From Stieleria varia (GTDB lineage Bacteria > Planctomycetota > Planctomycetia > Pirellulales > Pirellulaceae): a stretch of 64,000 nt of DNA. A program made the position numbers and the translations under genes. Shown here in pieces: positions 9,201 to 18,810 of this stretch. Within the stretch, counting starts at the first letter, position 1. Each line of letters begins with the position of its first letter. The notes beneath the pieces are model-generated. The model had not been told where the DNA came from and did no database searches. It was given only the letters and a program-made list of their open reading frames with translations. Where the stretch lies: assembly GCF_038443385.1 (NCBI RefSeq), contig NZ_CP151726.1:4712001-4776000 (forward strand). Reading direction: 5' to 3'.

Positions 9201-11336
9201 ATGGCGGTTCGCCATTTCTCGCTCGTGTGCTGTTGGTGGGTAGTGTTTCTGCCGGCAGTATTTCTGCCGGCAACTCCTCTCTCCGCAGCAGAACCGGCTG
9301 CGAAGCATGCGTTGCTGATCGGTTGCACCGACTATCCTCGGCTGGACGATTTTTTTCAGCTAGAGGGACCTGTCAATGACGTCGCCTTGATGCGTCAGGT
9401 CTTGATCGAGTCATACGGGTTCACCGCGGAGTCAGGCCGGATGGTCACGCTGGCCGCATCGGAAGATGCGATGCATCAACCGACCCGCGCTAATATCCAG
9501 CGTGAGTTCGAGTCTTTGGCTCGGCGTGTACAGGCGGGTGACGAAGTGCTGATCTTGATGGGCGGGCACGGGAGCCAACAACCGGACAACGACCCCGAAA
9601 ACCCAATGGATGCAGAGCCCGATGGATTGGACGAAGTGTTCTTGCCGTGCGATGTCGGTCCTTGGGACGGCAAAGCAGGGATGATCGAGAACGCGATTGT
9701 TGACGATCAGCTTCGCCAGTGGTTGTCCGCATTGGTGGCCAAGCAAGCCTCGGTGTGCATCATCATGGACGCTTGTCATAGCGGTTCAGGGGTCCGTGGA
9801 AGTGATGCGGAGAGGTCCCGTCAAGTTCCTCCTGGCCAGTTGGTTCCTAAGGCATTGCTGGATTCCGTCAGAGAGTCGTCGTCAGAAGATGACGCGTCGG
9901 ACTCGCTCTTTGACGGGCCGGGTGATCTAGTCGCCATCTACGCTGCTCAGCCGCACGAGACAACTCCGGAGAAAAAGCTGCCACTCACTGCAGATCCCGA
10001 TGCACGCAAGTACTACGGCCTGCTCTCCTTTACCCTCTGTGACTTGCTTTCCAACACCAATCGCAAACTGACCTACAACGAGTTGATCCAGGAAGTTCAA
10101 TCCCGGTATGTGGCGATGGGGCGAAGATCCCCGACCCCGCTGATCGAAGGCAGCAATCGTGATCGAATCGTCATGGGCAAGGAATCGTTTCCCGAACGCT
10201 CACGTATTCGGTTGTCTATCCAGTCGGATGACGAGGGCACGATCAATTCCGGTGCACTGCAGGGAGTGACCAAAGGATCGATCTATCGCATCACGGCGCC
10301 GCTGGATGATGCTGGCCGCTCGAACAAGGACACCAGCGGATTCGTTCAAGTGACCGAGGTCGACATGACATCCGCTACCGTCGTCCCCGTGGCTTACGAT
10401 GAATCGCCGAAAGTTTCGTTGGCTGATGTGCAGCAGCGTTCTGTCTGTGAATTGGTGTTTCGTGATTTGGGCGATCGTCGTTTGGGTGTCGCGGTTGATT
10501 CCTTCGATGACTCGGGGACAGCGATCGCTGAATCGCTTCATCAGCGATTGACGCAACTCGCGTCTGAGCTCGATTCCGAGCTGGTGGAGGTCGTAACGGA
10601 TCCTCAAGATGCTCAATGGCTGATTCGCTACAACGAGGGCGAAGTCCGATTGGTTCCGGGTGCGGGGATCGCAACGGGCGACGAGTCCAGCGTTTTTGTG
10701 TCTCACGGAGTTCGATCGGACTGGCCCGAGCTGATGCGTGAGGATCTGAGACGGATCGCCCGCGCAACGAACTTGTTGCGACTCACCGGCGACAACGCAG
10801 AAACAGATCGCGGAGGCTTGATCGGCCTGTCCATCAAGACGTTCGATGAGGAAAACAATGAAATCCAGTGGCAGTCGGCCGGCCGGGTGCTGAAAGAAGG
10901 CCAGCAGATCAAAGTCCGCTTGCAGCATTTTGGGCGTGAGAACGTTGATGTCACCCTGCTGTACGTCGACAACGCCTACGGAATCACTTGCTTGTATCCC
11001 AACCCCGGTGAAAGCAACCGATTGCGAACAGGTGACTCGCAATCGATTCGTTTAAGAATCAACGCGGAAACGGTGGGACTGGAGTCACTGGTTGCCATCG
11101 TTGTCAAATCAGACGGACAGCCTGTTGACTACAGCGTCTTGGAGCAACCTTCGTTAGAGCGAGCCAGCGCGGAGCTTAGTCGCGATGTGAATCGCGGAGG
11201 CGTCGGCTTGTTCGAAACGCCGCTGGGACGACTCTGTAAAACATCACTTTACGGCGTCGGTGCCAGCCGGGGTGTGACCCGCGAAGCCGAGCAGAACTAT
11301 CGCGTGTCTGTGATGAGCTGGAAAATCGAACCGTGA
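9201..11336 (+). CDS. Exported caspase-family (C14) peptidase with C-terminal DUF4384-like domain
   Basis: 711 aa. Signal peptide at 1-30 (hydrophobic, ending PLSAAEPA). A caspase/metacaspase fold follows from about 35: start 'KHALLIGCTDYP', catalytic His123 in LMGGHGSQ and catalytic Cys192 in IIMDACHSGSG, both intact. The peptidase part ends near residue 330 with the family-typical TPLIEG segment. The last ~180 residues contain 'TLLYVDNAYGITCLYPN', which resembles DUF4384, an extracytoplasmic beta domain often attached to caspases. Export of the catalytic domain is notable, since characterised prokaryotic caspases in defence act in the cytoplasm. Substrate is unknown; candidates are the products of the two flanking genes. 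Confidence 0.9.
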   Translation: MAVRHFSLVCCWWVVFLPAVFLPATPLSAAEPAAKHALLIGCTDYPRLDDFFQLEGPVNDVALMRQVLIESYGFTAESGRMVTLAASEDAMHQPTRANIQREFESLARRVQAGDEVLILMGGHGSQQPDNDPENPMDAEPDGLDEVFLPCDVGPWDGKAGMIENAIVDDQLRQWLSALVAKQASVCIIMDACHSGSGVRGSDAERSRQVPPGQLVPKALLDSVRESSSEDDASDSLFDGPGDLVAIYAAQPHETTPEKKLPLTADPDARKYYGLLSFTLCDLLSNTNRKLTYNELIQEVQSRYVAMGRRSPTPLIEGSNRDRIVMGKESFPERSRIRLSIQSDDEGTINSGALQGVTKGSIYRITAPLDDAGRSNKDTSGFVQVTEVDMTSATVVPVAYDESPKVSLADVQQRSVCELVFRDLGDRRLGVAVDSFDDSGTAIAESLHQRLTQLASELDSELVEVVTDPQDAQWLIRYNEGEVRLVPGAGIATGDESSVFVSHGVRSDWPELMREDLRRIARATNLLRLTGDNAETDRGGLIGLSIKTFDEENNEIQWQSAGRVLKEGQQIKVRLQHFGRENVDVTLLYVDNAYGITCLYPNPGESNRLRTGDSQSIRLRINAETVGLESLVAIVVKSDGQPVDYSVLEQPSLERASAELSRDVNRGGVGLFETPLGRLCKTSLYGVGASRGVTREAEQNYRVSVMSWKIEP

Positions 11337-11415
11337 CATCTTCCCGCTGCCGTCACCTTTTAACACTATCTAATGACTTGGCGCTGATCCAATCACGTAC
11401 CCATCGAAAGAAGTC

Positions 11416-14400
11416 ATGTCTGCGTCGATCTTAGGCCTTGCCCCATCGGCCATCCGTTTACTGCTTGCAGTGTTCCTGGTCACGTCATCTAGCATGGCGC
11501 TGTTCGGTCAAGAAAAGGATCAGGTCGAGGGCAAAGCCAGCCAAGAGGATTTGGCGACGAAGGTGATCACCATCGCCCAGGGACGAGCCTTGCTCGCCAG
11601 TGATGCATCGCTCGAACATGGTCGCGCCGCCGTTTTTAAAAAGGATTGGCCGGAAGCAAAACGGTTTTTGGATAACGCACTCGCTGAAGAACGCAAAGCG
11701 TTTGGAGACTCCTATCCTGGCAACTCAGAGCTCTTGTTTTTGCTGAACATTGCAAACAGGAATCTGGGTGACGGCAACGATGAGCTGACAAACCAATTGA
11801 CAGCATCTCTCGATTTCGCTGACTCTGCAGATTGGTCCGTGTTACCTCCTGAAGACAGAAAACGTCTTACAAATCAGACTCGCGAATACAAGGAAAAACT
11901 GCTGAAAGAGACATTGCGACTGGTCTCAGCAGTAGGGGATTTGGGCAGTCTGGCTGATCAGCAAGGCACTCCAGAGTTTGCAGCGGTAGCCAAAGCCTTG
12001 TACATGCAGTATCGAGCCCTGGAGGCAATGTTCAAGGAGTCGTTTGACGAGCAAAGAAAAACGTTGATTCAAATTGCTGAGCTGGGCGGTATCGATGCAG
12101 AGCAAGATAAAGACACTCAACAAATGATCTCGGACACCCAGTCTCAATTTGAGACGCTCCGAGACGAGCAATTGGGACTGCTGGCCCCCATGGCAATCGC
12201 AGCGTACGCAGAGTCACTGCCTCCGGATCAAACCGATCTTGCTGCCGAGCTGCTCAGCGAAGCATTTGATCGGTTGCAGCGAGCCAATCCAGATTGGGCA
12301 AAAGATGAGAACATCTTTTATGGCGGTCGAGCGATCGCAAATCAGTTGGTCGGCGTACTAGATCAACAGCTATCAGAAGCGAGATTGGCTGCGGATTGGC
12401 AGACGGCCCAGCAGTTGCTGGAGCAGATTTTGCCGATCGTCGAAGCATTGGGCAGCTCCATCGATGAATGGCGTGTTTTGGACGACGAGGCCAAACGGCT
12501 GGTATCCAAGTCTCATCAACAGCGAAAGGAATACTCGGAAACCATTCGGATTGAGAAAGAGGATTTTCATCGTTTGCGGAATACACCGCAGGCCGCCCAA
12601 GCAATCCCAATCGGAGTGGCGATCGTCGACATACGCACACAGATCCTTGGACGAGATTGCGTACAAGCCGCTTGGACGAATCGAATTCTCGGCTATTTGC
12701 TTTGGACACAGCAGCGATACGTTGAGGCGATGCAGCGTCTGGAATGGTCTTCACTGAGTTACTCAAAATTTGTGTCGCCTGGAAACAATCGCATGCAAAG
12801 TGCGATTCAAGACCTGTTCATCAATGCCACGGCAACTACTGAATCTGGCTTGATGACAACAGAGCGATCACAGTCCTTGCATGCAACCGCGAGGACGCTT
12901 GCGAGTCGACTTGGGAAAGACAACGCGACGATAGCGTCTGCTGAACTGACACTGCATCGACTCGATTCGTTGTCTCAATTTACCGAGCAACAGAGGGAGG
13001 CCTATCAAACGCTCCAAAAGAAAATGACTGTTCGAGACAACCACTTTCAGAACGGCAATTATGCAACAGCGCTGTCGGTCGCCAATGATGTCGTCAATGA
13101 GACCGCAGCACTCTTTGGGCTCGATTCCATGGAGTCACTCATGGCCAAGCAGGCTCATGCCAACTGTGTCCGCATGACGGGGGATAGTGATGCAGCAATC
13201 GAATCCTATCGGTCAATGATGAAAGACTTTGACCATGCGCCCTTCAACAAGGTTCAAGGTTTCGCCAATGTGTGCTCTGAGTTTGCATCTTTGCTGTCGT
13301 ACATCGGCGGGATTGAGAATCAAGACGAAGCGTTGCAGTGGATTGGACGAGCGAAGGAATTGACCGAGAAGACGGTTGGCAAGAGTTCTTACAGCTACGT
13401 ATGGCTGTTGATGAGTGAAGGCGAAATACTGCGGGACGGAAAAGGTAAGGCACAAACGTCGCTGACAATATTCCAGGAGGCGGGCATGCTCATCAATGAC
13501 TTGGGCGGGGCAGAATCCTTTGCAAACGCCCAATCGCTCGTCAACGTTGCCCTCTCTCAAAAGATGCTCGGCCTTTATGAGGCAAGTGACCAACATCTAC
13601 GCGATGCGTTGGAAATTCGAAAAACACAGGGCTTGAATTCGCCTCACTATCTTGCTTGGAATCTCTGGGCCCTTGGAGAAACCAATTTTCAGTGGGGAAA
13701 GTTCCAAGACGCAGCGAAATACTATGCAGAGTGCTTGGATGTGAAGGAAGAATTTACGCCGGGAGCGACAGATATCGGTGAAGTCTATGGAAACTATCTT
13801 GCATCCGCATCCTGGATGCCCGACCCCGAACCCGCAATCGAACGCGTTGTCCAGCGATTGACCAAGAACCGCAGCAGTCACTACGGTCAAGATAAATCTG
13901 CGTTCGCAGCGGAATGCGTTCGCGCCGCGGGAAAGGTCATGATCGAGCCGGGCGGCAGTTTTTACGGACGAGTGAGTGATCTCCGCGCTCACACAGTCAT
14001 GCGACTGGCTGCGATGGCGGTGAGCGTGCTGGAAAAGACGAATTCCGATCCAATTGCACTGGGAAATGCGTTGCAATTGCTGGGCGATGCGGAAAGGTAT
14101 CTGGGCAACCATCAAGAATCAGTCCGACACTATGAGCGGCTGTTAACGCTTCTCGATCAAGTGAATGATGCACCGGCGTGGTTGCGAGGCAACGCTCATG
14201 TTGGACTATCGATTGCCTATGAGAACTTGTCTGCATTTGACCAATGCTTGCTGCAACGACGCAAAGGCATTGATGTTTTTTCTCGTGGCTATGGTCCGCA
14301 GTCCCCCCAAGTTGTCAATGCGACGCTTGGGTTAGGCTGTGTCCTCATGATCCTGGGAGATTTGGACGATGCCGAGCGTCTGACACAGGAGGTGTGCGAC

Positions 14401-16656
14401 TACTGCGGTCAGCGTCAACTTGCTGAAGCGATGCGGCAATTGGCGATCATCTCTCGGCTGAGAGGGAACTTGGGACGCAGCGAACAATGGCTTCACAGTG
14501 CTCGACGAGTCACCGACGAACTGAAAGGCAATCAACAGCTCTTGGCATTGATTGACCTGTCACTGTCCGAGCTGTACCTGATGCGAGGAGAGTTTGAACT
14601 GGCCAAGACGCTAGCCCAAAAGACGATTGATAGTGACCATCTCCAAGAACAATCAACCGCTGAAGAGATCTTGGCGGTTGCGACGCTGCAGACCGGCGAT
14701 CTGAAAGAGGCAGAGTTGCTCTTGGAAAAGAGATTGTCGGTACCCAACCCATCATCGCGAGCACGTTTCGCAATGGCGGCACTGAAACAATCCTCCAACG
14801 ATCATGCAGCCGCAAAGCAACAACTGCTTGAGGAACTGCAGTTCGCCGTTGAATTCCAGCAAGCCTATGGACACGTGCTCTCTCAGCGGCAAAAACTCAA
14901 GGTCCGTCAACGTGTGGACGGTGCGATCGATCAATTCGTCAGCTTTGCATTGCAGTCCGATACCTCACAAGATGAGCTTTATCGCTGGTTGATGCCCATG
15001 AAGGGGTTGGTCTTCGAGGAAGAGTTCAATCGACGCGAGAAGCTCCGCAGCAACACCGATGCTGATAGTCGTAACTTGATTGCCAAGCTGGACGCTGTGA
15101 ATCAACAGCTTTCACGAGAGCTGTTCAAGGAGTCCGCGGGTGCTGCTCGTGTCGATACGGTGGACAGGATCCAAAATCTGACGCTGCAGCGAGAGAACCT
15201 GGAGCGGTCGTTGGGATTGGAAAGCCAATCGAATGTTCCCGGCTCGCAGGCTGTGTTTCAACAGGGGCTGGATCAACTGCAGCAGCGACTCGGCACAGAT
15301 GACGCAATGATCGATTACATCTTCTATTACCATCACGATCGCATCGGAGTCCCCAATTCGGTTCCAACGCTAAAGGCTCTGGCGTTTGTGGTCAGGAGTG
15401 ACTCTGTGTCGATGGTTGAACTAGGGGGCGCTGAACCGATTCGCCAAGCGATCATGCAATGGCGAGAACACTTGATCGAGCGAAATTCGGAGCTATTTAC
15501 CGAGGCAAATCAAGACTTACGGAAACTAATCTGGAGTGCAATTGAACCTCACGTTTCTGACAGGACAAATCTCATCCTTTCCGTCGACGGATCGCTTGCC
15601 CAGGTTTCTTTCGCCGCGTTGCCCGACGCGAGGAACGGTTACTTGCTGGATCATCACCGCATCACTCTCGTATCAGCCCCTCGGGTCTTGCTACATGCTG
15701 ATGAAGATTCTGAGCCCGTACCTCCAAGTTCAGAGCGGCCGCGTTCGGAAACCGACTTGCTGCTGGTGGGCGGATTGGACTATTCGCGTCCAGCCGACGG
15801 GAAGATCGAAGTTACTCCCGCACGTGATTCACATGACGAATTGATCGAAGCGATAGAGCCGGCTCTTCAAACGACGTCCATGATCGCGCTGCGTTCAGTC
15901 AATCCGGTCACGGCTTGGCAACCGTTGCCTGGAACTGAGGCCGAGATTCGCAACCTGAAAACCATGGCAGAGTCTGCTGAGCAACCGATGAACGTCACGC
16001 AGTTGACCGGGCGTGCGGCGAGCGAAGCGGTTCTGAAAGAGAAGATGCCTTTGGCCCGCTGGGCACACATCGCAACTCACGGTTTCTTTGCCAAGCAGCC
16101 GGGCGAAGATCAAAATGGCGAAAGCTCTCCTTGGGCATTTCAGTCGTTGAGCCAAGAGTCCGTGGTGGGATTTGATCCGAAACTGCTATCCGGGATCGTC
16201 GTCAGCGGAGGGAACGTCAGAGATGACGACTTGCAAGACGGAATCCTGACGGCCGCTGAGATCGAAGTCCTGGATCTTTCGCAGACCGAGCTCGTGGTGC
16301 TCTCGGCTTGCGAAACGGGATTGGGTGACGGACAGTCCGGCGAAGGAGTGATGGGCTTGCAACGAAGCCTGCACTTGGCCGGATGCAGCGATGTCGTGGC
16401 AAGCCTTTGGAAAGTCGATGATGCGGCGACAAAGATACTGATGACATCGTTCTATCAACAGCTTTGGAGCGGCAAGAATCCCGCCGAAGCACTGCGTCAA
16501 GCTCAGTTGGCCTTGCGAAACGGAGAACTGGAGGGCTCGGACCGCTTGAGAGGGGTGACACGTGTCACCGAAACAAACGCGGCGCCCGAATCAACACGAG
16601 TAGTCGCACCGATCTACTGGGCAGCGTTCACCATTTCAAGCACGAACGCCAATTGA
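11416..16656 (+). CDS. Exported TPR-repeat protein with C-terminal CHAT peptidase domain
   Basis: 1746 aa. N-terminal signal peptide (IRLLLAVFLVTSSSMALF). Residues about 50-1250 are helical with many tetratricopeptide-like repeats (for example YLAWNLWALGETNFQWGKFQ and 'LAIISRLRGNLGRSEQWL'). The C-terminal ~400 residues form a CHAT domain (caspase HetF-associated with TPRs): His1555 in WAHIATHGFF and Cys1632 in VLSACETGLGDG, both present, and the usual closing block 'VVASLWKVDDAATKILM'. It lies 79 bp after the caspase gene on the same strand. Known TPR-CHAT proteins are protease partners of sensor complexes; here all three members of the set carry export signals, so the system likely acts outside the cytoplasm. 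Confidence 0.9.
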   Translation: MSASILGLAPSAIRLLLAVFLVTSSSMALFGQEKDQVEGKASQEDLATKVITIAQGRALLASDASLEHGRAAVFKKDWPEAKRFLDNALAEERKAFGDSYPGNSELLFLLNIANRNLGDGNDELTNQLTASLDFADSADWSVLPPEDRKRLTNQTREYKEKLLKETLRLVSAVGDLGSLADQQGTPEFAAVAKALYMQYRALEAMFKESFDEQRKTLIQIAELGGIDAEQDKDTQQMISDTQSQFETLRDEQLGLLAPMAIAAYAESLPPDQTDLAAELLSEAFDRLQRANPDWAKDENIFYGGRAIANQLVGVLDQQLSEARLAADWQTAQQLLEQILPIVEALGSSIDEWRVLDDEAKRLVSKSHQQRKEYSETIRIEKEDFHRLRNTPQAAQAIPIGVAIVDIRTQILGRDCVQAAWTNRILGYLLWTQQRYVEAMQRLEWSSLSYSKFVSPGNNRMQSAIQDLFINATATTESGLMTTERSQSLHATARTLASRLGKDNATIASAELTLHRLDSLSQFTEQQREAYQTLQKKMTVRDNHFQNGNYATALSVANDVVNETAALFGLDSMESLMAKQAHANCVRMTGDSDAAIESYRSMMKDFDHAPFNKVQGFANVCSEFASLLSYIGGIENQDEALQWIGRAKELTEKTVGKSSYSYVWLLMSEGEILRDGKGKAQTSLTIFQEAGMLINDLGGAESFANAQSLVNVALSQKMLGLYEASDQHLRDALEIRKTQGLNSPHYLAWNLWALGETNFQWGKFQDAAKYYAECLDVKEEFTPGATDIGEVYGNYLASASWMPDPEPAIERVVQRLTKNRSSHYGQDKSAFAAECVRAAGKVMIEPGGSFYGRVSDLRAHTVMRLAAMAVSVLEKTNSDPIALGNALQLLGDAERYLGNHQESVRHYERLLTLLDQVNDAPAWLRGNAHVGLSIAYENLSAFDQCLLQRRKGIDVFSRGYGPQSPQVVNATLGLGCVLMILGDLDDAERLTQEVCDYCGQRQLAEAMRQLAIISRLRGNLGRSEQWLHSARRVTDELKGNQQLLALIDLSLSELYLMRGEFELAKTLAQKTIDSDHLQEQSTAEEILAVATLQTGDLKEAELLLEKRLSVPNPSSRARFAMAALKQSSNDHAAAKQQLLEELQFAVEFQQAYGHVLSQRQKLKVRQRVDGAIDQFVSFALQSDTSQDELYRWLMPMKGLVFEEEFNRREKLRSNTDADSRNLIAKLDAVNQQLSRELFKESAGAARVDTVDRIQNLTLQRENLERSLGLESQSNVPGSQAVFQQGLDQLQQRLGTDDAMIDYIFYYHHDRIGVPNSVPTLKALAFVVRSDSVSMVELGGAEPIRQAIMQWREHLIERNSELFTEANQDLRKLIWSAIEPHVSDRTNLILSVDGSLAQVSFAALPDARNGYLLDHHRITLVSAPRVLLHADEDSEPVPPSSERPRSETDLLLVGGLDYSRPADGKIEVTPARDSHDELIEAIEPALQTTSMIALRSVNPVTAWQPLPGTEAEIRNLKTMAESAEQPMNVTQLTGRAASEAVLKEKMPLARWAHIATHGFFAKQPGEDQNGESSPWAFQSLSQESVVGFDPKLLSGIVVSGGNVRDDDLQDGILTAAEIEVLDLSQTELVVLSACETGLGDGQSGEGVMGLQRSLHLAGCSDVVASLWKVDDAATKILMTSFYQQLWSGKNPAEALRQAQLALRNGELEGSDRLRGVTRVTETNAAPESTRVVAPIYWAAFTISSTNAN

Positions 16657-16661
16657 CGCTG

Positions 16662-17015
16662 TCACGACGACGAGGCGTCACTCGATGTTTTCGGATCGCT
16701 CAACGATTTCGCTTCCGGAGCCCGGATGGGAACGAGCACTTGATCTCCATCGGTCAGCGAAGTCGGGCAAACCTCCTGCTCTTCGCATTGCCGACAGATC
16801 ACCCGAATGGCGTCGGGACCGGCGATTTGCAGGTCATGTTTTTCGCAAAGTTCAAATAATTCGGTCAAGTGTTTGCAAGGCATGTTCAGGACTCGTTTGA
16901 GGGATACGCGGTCCAAGGCCGCCAACATGACTGCGCTTTGTATGGAAGGTAAATCGTGAACAAAGCTTTGCCGGACAGCGGACGGAAACCAATTGTTGCC
17001 ATGTCCCTCTATCAT
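16662..17015 (-). CDS. Hypothetical 117-aa protein with C-x2-C...C motif
   Basis: Open frame of 117 codons convergent with the CHAT gene (5 bp between stops). The sequence looks coding: LPSIQSAVMLAALDRVSLKR, then KHLTELFELCEKHDLQIAGP and ICRQCEEQEVCP, followed by a Ser/Asp-rich tail. The cysteine cluster (CRQC and a further Cys) could bind a metal. I do not recognise a family. The ATG at 17015 was taken as start; a later Met (residue 30) is possible. Confidence 0.5.
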   Translation of the reverse strand: MIEGHGNNWFPSAVRQSFVHDLPSIQSAVMLAALDRVSLKRVLNMPCKHLTELFELCEKHDLQIAGPDAIRVICRQCEEQEVCPTSLTDGDQVLVPIRAPEAKSLSDPKTSSDASSS

Positions 17016-17055
17016 TGCAAAACGGGAACATTCCCGATAGCGGTAAATCGACCAA

Positions 17056-17077
17056 AGGCGGGGCTTTCGCCCCGCCT
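17056..17077 (-). terminator. GC-rich hairpin, probable terminator of the acidic LEDRKLM protein gene
   Basis: Perfect inverted repeat AGGCGGGG / CCCCGCCT around a CTTTCG-type loop, 33 bp beyond the stop of the minus-strand gene at 17110. On the minus strand it is followed by TTTGGTCG, only a short T-run, so termination efficiency is uncertain. Confidence 0.5.
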
Positions 17078-17109
17078 AACATTAGGCCGTTCACAGACTA
17101 ATCAAGTGA

Positions 17110-18045
17110 TTAGAAAAGAGGCCCACCGGGTAACGGATCCATGGTGCCGATGATGTTGTGAAAAACAACGTCGACAGATATCGGTGTGAGTACGATTCCT
17201 TTACCTGCATCAGCACTGGAGCTTTCAGGTGACGGATTCGTGACCAAACCACCATTGTTGGAACCTACGTTCGGTGCGGGCTCCTTTTTTCCGCCATCGT
17301 TTTCGGCAGGGTCCCGAGTCAGATCATTGCGAAGCAGCACCTCAGTGGTTTCGCTCGTGCGTCCAGCTTTAGACTTATCATCGCCGTCCGTCGGGGAGCC
17401 GATCGGCTCGTTTCCGTCACCACCGTTGCCCTCGGGGTTCGGCATTTCGGAGTTGCTGTCACCTGAGGAGTCGTCCGTTTCGTCACTGTCGGAATCGCTT
17501 CCCGATTCGCCGCCATTAGTGCCTGCGTCTTGGCCGTTCTCGTCTGTTTGTGATGCGGCATCAGCAGCTTTCTCCGCCTCATTTATGATGACCCGAGCAC
17601 TCCTTTCCCCGAAAAAGCGTTGCCCGTCTTCTTCGTCTTCGGCAATCTCGGCCTTTTCGTTGATGGAGTCACCGTAGATTCTCGCTTCAAACTCCGCGTC
17701 GTCCTCCTCACTGTCAGGAGCGGGTTTTCCATTGTCCTGGCCAACATTGACGGACAGGCCGCCGCGGTCGAAATCGATCTGTGTGTCAAGATCCGAGAGT
17801 TTTCCCTTTGCCTCATCTAGCACGATTTTATCGATCATGCCGGTGAGATCCTCTTGCATCGCGTCGGTGTCCAACTGTTTCTTGAGATCCAAGTCTTGTG
17901 TGAGGGAAATTCTTGTTTCGGAAACGAATGCCGGTTTCGTGTCGGCAGCTTGAATCACTGCTTCCAATGCAGCGGCAGCCATCAGCTTTCGGTCTTCGAG
18001 GCTTTGGATTCCAGTTCCGACACGGTAAAACTTGCGCAGACTCAT
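17110..18045 (-). CDS. Acidic planctomycete protein with LEDRKLM N-terminal motif
   Basis: 311 aa. The N-terminus carries SLEDRKLMAAA (residues 15-25), matching the planctomycete LEPR/LEDR-x-LM type motif found at the start of many large surface or secreted proteins. There is no ordinary signal peptide. The rest is strongly acidic and low in complexity: Asp/Glu/Ser/Gly-rich stretches from about 110 to 230 (for example SGSDSDSDETDDSSGDS), so probably disordered. Function unknown. The family is thought to be exported or cell-envelope located; that is analogy, not evidence from this gene. It lies divergent from the oxidoreductase gene at 18231. Confidence 0.7.
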   Translation of the reverse strand: MSLRKFYRVGTGIQSLEDRKLMAAAALEAVIQAADTKPAFVSETRISLTQDLDLKKQLDTDAMQEDLTGMIDKIVLDEAKGKLSDLDTQIDFDRGGLSVNVGQDNGKPAPDSEEDDAEFEARIYGDSINEKAEIAEDEEDGQRFFGERSARVIINEAEKAADAASQTDENGQDAGTNGGESGSDSDSDETDDSSGDSNSEMPNPEGNGGDGNEPIGSPTDGDDKSKAGRTSETTEVLLRNDLTRDPAENDGGKKEPAPNVGSNNGGLVTNPSPESSSADAGKGIVLTPISVDVVFHNIIGTMDPLPGGPLF

Positions 18046-18230
18046 GATGTTCTTCTTTCGAAAAGATTAGGGGGAAAAGGTATCTGCGGTGCTAAGCGGA
18101 GCCTCAATTCGCCTGTTACAACGAATTTTGAAAAAGATCTTTGGCATTTTTTTTCATGCCTGGTCGCTTCGGATACGCTTCCCCCGCCAGCGTTTTGCTC
18201 TCGTTTTCATTGCTACCACCGAGTCCCGCG

Positions 18231-18806
18231 ATGTTCCCCAAGTGTTTACTGGTCAACGGCAGTGCTAGGCCGACTGAGGGCAACTCAGCAGCGTTATTGA
18301 GTCAGTTTGAGCGATTCGCCGATGGCTTTGAGTGTCGAACCCTGGACCTGCTGCATGCGGACAGTCTAGGAAAAGCCATGTCGGAGCTGGATTGGGCGGA
18401 CGCTTTTGTCTTTGCGACCGGCACCTATTGGGACAGTTGGGGATGGCCGCTGCAGCGTTTCCTGGAGTACGCAACGGCCACGGAGGGGACGTCGACTTGG
18501 CTGGGCAAACCCGCCGCGGTGTTGGTCAGCATGCATAGCGTCGGCGGCAAATCCGTTTTGTCGCGGCTCCAAGGAGTGCTCAATACGCTGGGTGTGGTCA
18601 TCCCGCCGATGTCAGGGTGTGTGCTTTCGGCGGTCGGTCAAGCCGCGTTGAAGTCGTCGTCGCCGCAGATCCTTGGCGATATTTGGTGCATCGAAGATCT
18701 ACGAGTCGTCGCCGCCAATCTGCGCTGTGTTTGCGAAGGACGTCGAGACTTTAAGGCCTGGAATGTGGATCGCGCGGACTTTACGCAGCGCTGGGTCGAT
18801 TTGTAG
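18231..18806 (+). CDS. NADPH-dependent FMN reductase-like / flavodoxin-fold oxidoreductase
   Basis: 191 aa from the ATG at 18231. Opening LLVNGSARPTEGNSAAL fits the phosphate-binding loop of FMN-dependent NAD(P)H reductases (consensus GSxRxxSxt), followed by DAFVFATGTYWDSWGWPLQR, the usual second flavin-contacting loop, and AAVLVSMHSVGG, the third. The product is a soluble flavoprotein; the physiological acceptor is unknown. The longer frame from 18141 adds 30 unlikely residues and was not used. A tandem repeat array begins 5 bp after the stop. Confidence 0.75.
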   Translation: MFPKCLLVNGSARPTEGNSAALLSQFERFADGFECRTLDLLHADSLGKAMSELDWADAFVFATGTYWDSWGWPLQRFLEYATATEGTSTWLGKPAAVLVSMHSVGGKSVLSRLQGVLNTLGVVIPPMSGCVLSAVGQAALKSSSPQILGDIWCIEDLRVVAANLRCVCEGRRDFKAWNVDRADFTQRWVDL

Positions 18807-18810
18807 ACCC

